In this document: positions 29,616-35,865 of the stretch, piece after piece
How positions within the stretch are numbered: the first letter of the stretch is position 1
Layout: the number at the start of each line of letters is the position of its first letter
Source of the DNA: a virus
Strand: one strand, 5' to 3'
IMG/VR virus record: IMGVR_UViG_3300024999_000248
Location: 1-35,865 of that record
DNA: 35,865 bases
Notes under the pieces: model-generated
Seen by the model: only the letters and a program-made list of their open reading frames with translations
Database searches by the model: none
Told to the model about the DNA's origin: nothing
Position numbers and translations under genes: made by a program

Positions 29616-29701
29616 GGATAGTTGTCAGAGTGGTCTATTGAGATTGTTTGCTAAACAATTGAACTTCGGTTCCGTGTGTTCGAATCACACACTATCCTCC
29701 A
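29616..29701 (+). tRNA. tRNA-Ser (anticodon GCT)
   Basis: Acceptor GGATAGT/ACTATCC, anticodon loop TTGCTAA (GCT, reads AGC/AGU) on an ATTGT/ACAAT stem, a long variable arm (GAACTTCGGTTC) and T arm GTGTG-TTCGAAT-CACAC. Encoded CCA follows a T discriminator. Confidence 0.9.
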
Positions 29702-29718
29702 ATTAAATCTTATCATAT

Positions 29719-29792
29719 GCCGAAATAGTTTAATGGTAAAACAACTGATTTGTAACCAGTTAATCACAGTTCGATTCTGTGTTTTGGCTCCA
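29719..29792 (+). tRNA. tRNA-Thr (anticodon TGT)
   Basis: Acceptor GCCGAAA/TTTTGGC (one G-U), D arm AGTTTAATGGTAAAAC, anticodon loop TTTGTAA (TGT, reads ACA), T arm CACAG-TTCGATT-CTGTG and encoded CCA. The last anticodon-stem pair is an A-C mismatch. Confidence 0.9.
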
Positions 29793-29828
29793 TAATTAAT
29801 ATCCATATCCTTTAAGGAGATGATTGCA

Positions 29829-29960
29829 ATGGAAAAATTAAATATTGAAGAGCAAATATGTTGCCCTAACTGTGGTAAAATGCGATATTGGGTTAAATAT
29901 TTTGTAAATAAAGATATAATGTTTTGTATGGATTGCGGGTATTATCAGGATATAAAATAG
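29829..29960 (+). CDS. Small zinc-ribbon protein (43 aa)
   Basis: MEKLNIEEQICCPNCGKMRY, then WVKYFVNKDIMFCMDCGYYQ: a four-Cys zinc ribbon (CPNCGK and CMDCGY) in 43 residues. The ATG has AAGGAG nine bases upstream, directly after the tRNA cluster. Such minimal zinc ribbons are common in phages of Firmicutes and may bind nucleic acid or host factors. Confidence 0.7.
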   Translation: MEKLNIEEQICCPNCGKMRYWVKYFVNKDIMFCMDCGYYQDIK

Positions 29961-30009
29961 TAAATAAATTATAACTAAACATTATTCTATCAGGAAATGG
30001 AGGAATCTA

Positions 30010-30798
30010 ATGCTAGAAATAAATCAAGTATATAATTCTGATTGCATTGGTGATAATGGAATGTGTTTGATTGAAGACAAATCAGTAGACCTAATTCTTT
30101 GTGACCTTCCTTACGGAACTACTGCCTGTAAATGGGATTCAATTATACCTTTTGATAAACTTTGGGAACAATATGAGAGGATTATTAAAGATAATGGAGC
30201 AATAGTATTATTTGGCATTCAGCCATTCACTAGTGCATTAATTATGAGTAATATAAAATTATTTAAGTATTGTTGGGAATGGAAAAAGTCAAAAGGAAGT
30301 AATTTCCCTCATGCACCTAACATGCCATTAAAAATCATTGAAGATATTAACGTATTCTCAAAAGGGGTTATTGGACATTTTAAACAAGTTGGAGAAAAAA
30401 GAATGGTTTATAATCCACAAGGTATTAGAGAGGGAACCACTGTTGTTAAACAAAATCAAAATACAAGTGAATTAAAGTATCATAGAGAATCACAAACTAA
30501 CCATACAACAGGGTATAAATGTAAATCTGAAGGATATCCTAATACATTATTAGACTTTAAGAGTGAAGGCAAAACAATTCATCCTACACAAAAACCTGTA
30601 GCATTATTTGAATACTTAATAAATACATACACAAATGAAAATGATTTAGTATTAGATAATTGCATGGGAAGTTTTACTACTGCTGTAGCATGTGAAAATA
30701 CGGGTAGGAATTACATAGGTTTTGAGAATGATGATAAGTATTATGAATTGGGAATGAAGAGGTTAGAGGAATTGAGGAATTCAAGGGAAAGTAAATAA
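30010..30798 (+). CDS. DNA methyltransferase, probable N6-adenine type (262 aa)
   Basis: Transfers methyl groups from S-adenosylmethionine to adenine or cytosine N4 in DNA. The catalytic motif is DLPYG at 32-36 (DPPY class), early in the protein. The SAM-binding motif DNCMGSFTTAVACENTGRNY lies near the C-terminus, followed by GFE. The order DPPY before the SAM motif is that of the beta class; HPTQKPVALF is also typical. No endonuclease partner is present, so it is likely an orphan protecting phage DNA from restriction. ATG with ATGGAGGAA upstream. Confidence 0.9.
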   Translation: MLEINQVYNSDCIGDNGMCLIEDKSVDLILCDLPYGTTACKWDSIIPFDKLWEQYERIIKDNGAIVLFGIQPFTSALIMSNIKLFKYCWEWKKSKGSNFPHAPNMPLKIIEDINVFSKGVIGHFKQVGEKRMVYNPQGIREGTTVVKQNQNTSELKYHRESQTNHTTGYKCKSEGYPNTLLDFKSEGKTIHPTQKPVALFEYLINTYTNENDLVLDNCMGSFTTAVACENTGRNYIGFENDDKYYELGMKRLEELRNSRESK

Positions 30799-30819
30799 TA
30801 TAAATTAATAAATAATTAT

Positions 30820-30848
30820 TTGCATTATTATAACAAGTATGATATCAT
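30820..30848 (+). promoter_or_regulatory. Weak sigma-A promoter
   Basis: TTGCAT (30820-30825), 17 bases, TATCAT (30843-30848). The surrounding ATTATTTG and ATTAAGTA context resembles the perfect promoter at 16018. It lies 39 bases upstream of the start at 30887. Confidence 0.45.
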
Positions 30849-30886
30849 TAAGTAAATAAATAATATGATTAAAGGAGTTGATAATT

Positions 30887-31102
30887 ATGCAAGAAATGCT
30901 TAATAAAATAGATGACCAAAGATATAAATACATATATGATATAAAAAGAGCGAGTACATATATCAATGAATTTAATTGCAAGGTATTAGACATTGGGAGA
31001 CATCCACAGACAGGAAATGTATGGGTTAAGTTTGATTTCTATGAAACAAAAGATGCCTATGAAGAATGGCGAAAAAGAAGTGACACATTAAGAAATCAAT
31101 AA
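30887..31102 (+). CDS. Hypothetical protein (71 aa)
   Basis: A small alpha/beta protein (MQEMLNKIDDQRYKYIYDIK; later LDIGRHPQTGNVWVKFDFYE). The frame is open from a TTG at 30878, but ATG at 30887 is chosen because AAAGGAG lies nine bases upstream. It has its own promoter and terminator, so it is a single-gene unit. No family is recognised. Confidence 0.65.
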   Translation: MQEMLNKIDDQRYKYIYDIKRASTYINEFNCKVLDIGRHPQTGNVWVKFDFYETKDAYEEWRKRSDTLRNQ

Positions 31103-31120
31103 TTAAATAAGAAAAACATG

Positions 31121-31153
31121 AAAAATCTAGATTAAGAATATCTAGATTTTTTT
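31121..31153 (+). terminator. Intrinsic terminator after the 71-aa gene
   Basis: AAAAATCTAGAT (31121-31132), a 7-base loop and ATCTAGATTTTT (31140-31151) form a perfect 12-bp stem ending in a T-run. The strong fold and the run of T make this one of the clearest terminators in the window. Confidence 0.9.
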
Positions 31154-31187
31154 ATTGCCAATTAACGAATAAGGATGGTAAAAATAT

Positions 31188-32798
31188 ATGAAATTAAATC
31201 TACAATACATATCAAATATTATAGGAGAATCTTATAAAACATGGAAACCAAGTGACATTATAATTATGGATTCTCAGACAGGTACAGGTAAAAATCATTT
31301 TATTGAGAATGTATTAATACCTTGGATCGGTAATAAGAAAATGTTATTCATAAGCAATAGAACAAATCTCAAACGCGAAGTAAAATCAAGATTATTATTA
31401 CAATATGGATTAAAAGTTCCTGAAGCATTGGAAGAATTGGATAAAGTAACAACGATTAAGAACATAACAATTTCATCATATCATTCATTACAACACTCTG
31501 CAAAAGAGGAATTATATAAAGGTAAAAAGTTCGATTTGTCTTATTATGATTATCTCGTAATGGACGAGTGTCATTTCATTATGGCAGATGGAGGATTCAA
31601 TAATTTAAACAGATTATCTTTTGATAAATTAGTTAAAACACAATATAGGAATATAATTAAAATATTTATGTCTGGTACTATGGATGAAATTAAACCACCA
31701 ATTATTAAATGTGTAGAAAAAGGATTAGGGGTAATCCCTAAGATTCATGAATATAGTACCGGTAAAGATTATTCATATGTTAATGTGAAATACTTTAAAC
31801 ACAATAAATATACTGAAACAATCACTAACATGATACTTAATGATACGACTGATAATAAATGGTTAATATTTATTTCTGACATTGAAGATGGAGAAAAGAT
31901 TCTTAAAGTATTAGGTAATGATAAATGTTCAATAATTAAATCTGGAACAAAAGATAATAAGGAATTAAATTCTATTATTAATGATTCATGTTTTACTAAA
32001 AAAGTACTAATTACCACAAAATCACTCGATAACGGTATTAATATTAAAGATGATCTTCTTACTAATATTGTAATTATGGCATGGGATAAAACAACTTTTT
32101 GTCAATCAATAGGAAGAAAAAGAATTGATATTACAAATGCACAAGAAATAAATCTTTATATTTCAATGAGATATTCTAAATCATTTCTTGGATTATCTAG
32201 AAGTTATGATATTAAACAAAAAGGAATTGATTTATTGTTTCTGGAAGGGGATAATAAAAATCAATTTAATAAGAAGTATGATAACAATTTCAAAGAATTA
32301 GTATTATTAGGTGATGTTGTGTATAAGAGTCATTATAATAATGAATTTATGTATAATTTAATTGGAGGAGCAAGATTATTTAAAGACAAAGTATTTGCAA
32401 ATGAAATGATAGAAAAATTTAAATATGATAAATATGCTTTCATTAAAGAACAATTATTATGGATTGGAAAAGAAGATACTTTTGATGAATGTAATATAAT
32501 TGGAGATATAATTTTGGATACAGAAATTGAGACTTTGGAGAGTTATTTAGAAAGTATTGAAGGCAAAAAATTATTCTCGGATGACCAACAAATAATATCA
32601 GATTTAGTTGTTAAAGAATTAATTACAATAGATACAAAAACTGATTATAGGACAAAAAAGATAAAACCAACTACATTAGAAACAATATTAAGAGATCAAT
32701 TAAGTTTACCATATGCAGTATCTAAATCTAAAAAAGAGTCTATTGGGGATATGAGAGGTAAACGATATATTATAATTACAAAAGTAATAGAAGAGTAA
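31188..32798 (+). CDS. SF2 DEAD-like helicase (536 aa)
   Basis: ATP-dependent helicase of superfamily 2. Walker A is DSQTGTGKN (28-36), motif Ia LFISNRTN (53-60), Walker B VMDECHF (124-130), motif III MSGT (161-164), motif V-like KSLDNGINI (278-286), and motif VI FCQSIGRKR (304-312). It is divergent, with a helical C-terminal third. The layout resembles the 575-aa minus-strand protein (DEE and QGIKRINRG), so the two may be distant paralogues. The ATG at 31188 has AAGGATGG upstream. It follows a strong terminator, so it probably depends on a promoter in 31150-31185 that I cannot identify. Confidence 0.8.
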   Translation: MKLNLQYISNIIGESYKTWKPSDIIIMDSQTGTGKNHFIENVLIPWIGNKKMLFISNRTNLKREVKSRLLLQYGLKVPEALEELDKVTTIKNITISSYHSLQHSAKEELYKGKKFDLSYYDYLVMDECHFIMADGGFNNLNRLSFDKLVKTQYRNIIKIFMSGTMDEIKPPIIKCVEKGLGVIPKIHEYSTGKDYSYVNVKYFKHNKYTETITNMILNDTTDNKWLIFISDIEDGEKILKVLGNDKCSIIKSGTKDNKELNSIINDSCFTKKVLITTKSLDNGINIKDDLLTNIVIMAWDKTTFCQSIGRKRIDITNAQEINLYISMRYSKSFLGLSRSYDIKQKGIDLLFLEGDNKNQFNKKYDNNFKELVLLGDVVYKSHYNNEFMYNLIGGARLFKDKVFANEMIEKFKYDKYAFIKEQLLWIGKEDTFDECNIIGDIILDTEIETLESYLESIEGKKLFSDDQQIISDLVVKELITIDTKTDYRTKKIKPTTLETILRDQLSLPYAVSKSKKESIGDMRGKRYIIITKVIEE

Positions 32799-32813
32799 TA
32801 AATAATATATTTA

Positions 32814-33201
32814 TTGTTCCAGTTTTGCTATAATATCTATTTTAATATAGATTAATTAGTAGAATTGGAACAAATTATAATTATGTGTATCCTTTTTAAT
32901 ATCATAAATAGAGCGAGTATCCCTTTATCAAATTTCATAAATAGAGTAAATCACAGTTTATGATAATAATATAACAATAATAAATCATATTCATTTAAGT
33001 AATTTTGAAGCTCTGCTGAAAAATTGCGTAATGATGGCCTCCCGCAAAGGGACTAATATCAAAATGATAATCTAGCAAATTAATAATACAGTGATTAAGG
33101 AACGCTTGCATAATTTCTAGCTATCGCGTCGAAATTCTGGTTATATTCTTTTAATTAATTTTTTGTTTGTATGGTGATAAGTCCTTAGTCGATGAAGGAC
33201 T
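32814..33201 (+). ncRNA. Structured intergenic region upstream of the phosphoesterase
   Basis: No gene is seen in 32799-33233. TTGTTCCA (32814-32821) pairs with TGGAACAA (32866-32873), with an inner ATCTAT/ATAGAT stem. TCATAAATAGAG occurs at 32902 and 32935 within an imperfect 33-base tandem repeat (GTATCC...). AATTTC/GAAATT flank 33112-33138, and AGTCCTT/AAGGACT (33180, 33195) is a hairpin near the ribosome site of the phosphoesterase. GAAG, then GCTGAAAAAT at about 33006, recurs at about 25606. It may be a regulatory leader or a phage RNA. Confidence 0.45.
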
Positions 33202-33233
33202 ATAAGTGAAATAAATATTAATGAGGTTATAGA

Positions 33234-34631
33234 TTGTCAAAATCAAAAGATGAACTTTATATTATTGGTGTAGATTTTAAAAACAATAGAGATAAATATA
33301 AGAAAATACTTAATACTAAAAATCCTTCTTGGAATGATTTAAATGAGTCTCAGGGATTTCAGTTTAAATCTGGAGAACATTATCGTCAGTTTATCAAGAA
33401 AAGACAGGATCGCGATGGGACTTTAAAGAAGTTGGGTGTTAATAAGGAGATTATTAATAATATTGTTCTGGGTGCGTATTTTCCAGAAGAAGATAATATT
33501 ACGAAATCTATTGAAAGAGCAAGACTAAAAGATAAAGAAACATTACCTAATTATAAAGAATCTGTAGAAATTAAGCAAGATAATTCTCAAGTTTCTGATA
33601 AAGTTATTCCATTATCTGATGAAGAATTAAAAGATGTAAATTTTATTCTTAAATCACATAATTATGATCCTGAAGCATGGACTTTGATAAGTGCTAAACA
33701 TAGTATTTGGAATGTAAATACTAAGGTAGATGGAGTGAAGAAATTATTTAGTTCAAAGGTGAGTGTAAAGCCCTATGTTAAATCTTTTGATACCAATTGG
33801 ATTAAATCTGCTTTAGAAGACTTAGATTTAGACAGTCCAGTAATAGAGCAAAAACCTTATCATATAAAAGGTAAAACTTTAGAAATTAATTTAGCAGATG
33901 TACATATTGATAAACTTTGCTGTATTGATGAAACTAGAAATGAATATTCGACAGAAATTGGTATTCAAAGATTATGGCAAGTAATTAATGATATTATTGA
34001 AAAGGTAAAACATTATAATATCAAGAAAATAATATTCCCATTTGGTCAAGATTTCGGAAATATCGACAATATTTTTAATTCCACAACAAAAAATACGCCA
34101 CAAGACACAGACGTAAAATATGATGTAATGTATAAATTACTACTCAAAAATATAATTCAAATTATACATAAATTATCTGATATTGCTCCAGTTTTAGTAA
34201 TATATGTTGGAGGAAATCATGATAAAGTAACATCGTTTACAATGACTGAAGCAATGTATTGGTATTTCTTAAATAATGATAATGTAGAAGTTGATTCTGT
34301 ATTTAATAATCGTAAATATATATTGATAGGAAAAAATCTTTTGGGGTTAGCTCACGGTGCTGATGAGCGAAAAAACATAGTTTATTGTATGCAAAATGAT
34401 GTTCCTGAATTATGGGGAAAAGCAAAATATAGAGAATTTCATTTATCACATTTTCATAAAGAGAAAATGACAGATGAGCAGAATGGAATTATCTTTAGAT
34501 GGATTAGTGCAATTTGTGGTACTGATGCGTGGACTTATAATAGCGGATATGTTGGTGCTCAAAAGAAAGCACAGTCATTTATATGGGATGATGATAAAGG
34601 ATTGGAAATGATTATTAATAGTTATGTTTAG
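33234..34631 (+). CDS. Calcineurin-like phosphoesterase, SbcD-like (465 aa)
   Basis: Predicted metallophosphoesterase. The catalytic domain starts about residue 215 with LADVHIDKL (D-x-H), then FPFGQDFGNIDN (GxD), YVGGNHDK (GNHD) and LAHGADE, and near the end HLSHFHKEK (GHxH-like). The first 210 residues are helical and basic, probably DNA-binding. Relatives in Firmicutes phages are annotated as DNA repair exonuclease or as recombination-related phosphoesterases. The start is TTG with GAGG eight bases upstream. The nearby SF2 helicase suggests joint work on DNA ends or repair intermediates. Nuclease activity is inferred. Confidence 0.8.
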   Translation: MSKSKDELYIIGVDFKNNRDKYKKILNTKNPSWNDLNESQGFQFKSGEHYRQFIKKRQDRDGTLKKLGVNKEIINNIVLGAYFPEEDNITKSIERARLKDKETLPNYKESVEIKQDNSQVSDKVIPLSDEELKDVNFILKSHNYDPEAWTLISAKHSIWNVNTKVDGVKKLFSSKVSVKPYVKSFDTNWIKSALEDLDLDSPVIEQKPYHIKGKTLEINLADVHIDKLCCIDETRNEYSTEIGIQRLWQVINDIIEKVKHYNIKKIIFPFGQDFGNIDNIFNSTTKNTPQDTDVKYDVMYKLLLKNIIQIIHKLSDIAPVLVIYVGGNHDKVTSFTMTEAMYWYFLNNDNVEVDSVFNNRKYILIGKNLLGLAHGADERKNIVYCMQNDVPELWGKAKYREFHLSHFHKEKMTDEQNGIIFRWISAICGTDAWTYNSGYVGAQKKAQSFIWDDDKGLEMIINSYV

Positions 34632-34669
34632 AAAATAAAACAACAAGAAAGGTTTATGAGGTATATTCT

Positions 34670-35125
34670 ATGAGTTTTCAGAAAATCAAGTTCAAAGAAA
34701 TTATCAATGGTAATGAAATTTCATATCAAATCAACGATAAATATGTAACTTCTGAAGTCTATAATGCAATGTTAAATGACGAAGATTTGTTTGTTCTACC
34801 TCCATTACCTAAAATGAATGGAAGTCCTGAAAATAGTTGTAAAGTTATTGACATTAACAAAAATAGAGATAATAATGATTCTGAATTTTGCCAATGTGAT
34901 CAATGTCAAGAATTACTTCAAATTATTGATGATATTAGAGAAATGGATGATAACGAAGCACTTGAGGGATTACAAAACTATATTGAATCAATCAAAATAA
35001 AAGCTCATTTGGAAACGGCATCTCAAATATATAATGAGATTGGAAATAATATGATAAAGGTTTCTGGCAAATTAGAAGATCAATTAGATGAGTTTTTGAA
35101 GCAGTTTGAAGTTGTGGAAGAGTAA
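34670..35125 (+). CDS. Acidic hypothetical protein (151 aa)
   Basis: N-terminal segment GNEISYQINDKYVTSEVYNA matches that of the next gene product (YTINGKHVSEEVYHEQ), so the two are related. A central FCQCDQCQELL cluster is a potential metal site. The C-terminal half is an acidic coiled coil. The gene ends 62 bases before the next start. No family is recognised. The shared motif is common to small phage proteins of unknown role. Confidence 0.7.
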   Translation: MSFQKIKFKEIINGNEISYQINDKYVTSEVYNAMLNDEDLFVLPPLPKMNGSPENSCKVIDINKNRDNNDSEFCQCDQCQELLQIIDDIREMDDNEALEGLQNYIESIKIKAHLETASQIYNEIGNNMIKVSGKLEDQLDEFLKQFEVVEE

Positions 35126-35187
35126 AATAATATTAATAATTGTATTATAAAACAATAAAAATAAAAAATAAAGGCAGGAATAATATA

Positions 35188-35709
35188 ATGCGTATTTTTA
35201 ACAATGAATCAATGTGGGATGCAGAGAATCAACAATGGTATGATACATACACTATCAATGGAAAACATGTATCTGAAGAAGTATATCATGAACAATTGGA
35301 AGTTGAAATGTTAGTCGCAGATGATGAAATGGAATTAGAAGAAGAAGAATCATATCTTTGTAAGTGCTGTTCTTGCGATAATGATGATTGTGATGAATTT
35401 GAGTGTACATGTAAATTGGAAGAAGACTCAGAAGAAGATTATATTGATAATGATTTAGTTATCCAATGTGATTGTCCTGATTGTGTTGCAATGAGAGAAG
35501 AGCAGGAATTAGAATCAGATGATGATGAATGTGATTGTTTAGAATGCAGAGAAGAGAAATTTATTACTATGGCACATGATTTTATTATGGGTTCAGGTGG
35601 TTGTCCTGACTGCATTTTAGAATGTCTTATAGATTTTGCTGATGATATGAAAAATATTGGTTGGGAGAGTCATAAGGAGTTTATTAGTGAGATGAATGAG
35701 GATAGTTAG
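35188..35709 (+). CDS. Acidic Cys-rich hypothetical protein (173 aa)
   Basis: The start is MRIFNNES at 35188, because the preceding GGCAGGAA site fits; the open frame from 35140 adds an AT-rich basic stretch without a good ribosome site. An N-terminal Tyr/Ile-Asn-Gly/Val-Ser-Glu-Glu-Val-Tyr motif is shared with the previous gene product. The rest is very acidic and holds many Cys pairs (CKCCSC, CDCPDC, CDCLEC, CPDC), suggesting several metal sites. Function unknown. A hairpin pair lies about 80 bases beyond the stop. Confidence 0.7.
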   Translation: MRIFNNESMWDAENQQWYDTYTINGKHVSEEVYHEQLEVEMLVADDEMELEEEESYLCKCCSCDNDDCDEFECTCKLEEDSEEDYIDNDLVIQCDCPDCVAMREEQELESDDDECDCLECREEKFITMAHDFIMGSGGCPDCILECLIDFADDMKNIGWESHKEFISEMNEDS

Positions 35710-35790
35710 AATAAATGTGTAGTTATTATCTAATAAATTCTAAGTTTTAAATTAGATTTGGTAAGTTAAATTAATATTTTTACAGTAGAT

Positions 35791-35843
35791 AAATCTCATC
35801 AAGAAATTGGTGGGATTTCTTGTATTGTAAAGGTACAATACAA
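35791..35843 (+). terminator. Tandem hairpins at the window end
   Basis: AAATCTCATCAA (35791-35802) and TTGGTGGGATTT (35807-35818) pair over 12 bp with two G-U. TTGTATTG (35820-35827) and CAATACAA (35836-35843) form a second perfect stem. T-runs are short, so termination strength is uncertain. The 80 bases between 35710 and 35790 show no gene. Confidence 0.55.
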
Positions 35844-35865
35844 ATAAAAATTACTGACTTTAATA

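Noticed and set aside
644-33100. AATACAGTGAT and AATAGGACTTG words shared between the 0.6-0.7 kb region (minus strand) and the 33.1 and 25.6 kb regions
   Set aside because: Eleven-base matches among several kb of AT-rich noncoding DNA are expected by chance; no aligned fold could be supported.

Overview
This window looks like the early, replication and host-takeover part of a large phage or phage-plasmid of a low-GC Gram-positive host (Bacillota). The DNA is very AT-rich. Most genes have strong AAAGGAGG-type ribosome sites. Several promoters match the sigma-A consensus (TTGACA, 17-base spacer, TATAAT). The gene content is viral or plasmid-like: single-chain RNA polymerase, PIN-PhoH ATPase, HU, orphan methyltransferase, homing endonucleases, an intein, tRNAs and many small zinc-ribbon proteins. 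No virion structural, packaging or lysis gene was recognised, so phage versus large plasmid stays open.

Layout. From 1 to about 6.3 kb all genes are on the minus strand: two small unknown genes, an SF2-helicase-like protein behind a DUF5659-like gene, a class II glutamine amidotransferase with a small partner, and an amidoligase-type enzyme with zinc knuckles. From about 6.3 to 8.5 kb lies a gene-poor divergence region. It holds inverted repeats, three perfect 16-bp tandem repeats, an apparent gene remnant and an abrupt switch in strand composition; I read it as a likely replication origin and control region. From 8.6 kb to the right end all genes are on the plus strand.

Plus-strand blocks. 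8.6-12.6 kb: regulated leader promoters, a small DUF5659-like gene, a putative winged-helix replication initiator and a second Rep-like protein carrying a GIY-YIG nuclease domain. 12.6-15.3 kb: a DEAD/DEAH helicase interrupted at its P-loop by a LAGLIDADG intein. 15.4-18.9 kb: small genes behind two strong promoters, three of which seem to start at AUU, plus a zinc-finger homing endonuclease. 18.9-24.8 kb: a CoiA-like protein and a YonO/QDE-1-like two-barrel RNA polymerase. 24.9-29.5 kb: a GIY-YIG endonuclease, PIN-PhoH and HU genes separated by strongly folding noncoding stretches, ending in an ~800-nt structured region. 29.5-35.7 kb: three tRNA genes, a zinc ribbon, an adenine-type DNA methyltransferase, a second SF2 helicase, a calcineurin-like phosphoesterase and two related acidic proteins.

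How it may work together (inference). The Rep-like proteins, origin repeats, two or three SF2 helicases, HU, methyltransferase and SbcD-like phosphoesterase would copy and process the DNA. The phage-type RNA polymerase would transcribe later genes. The amidotransferase and amidoligase would supply ammonia and form an amide bond on an unknown substrate. The large folded RNA beside the tRNAs resembles the GOLLD/ROOL class in size and setting.
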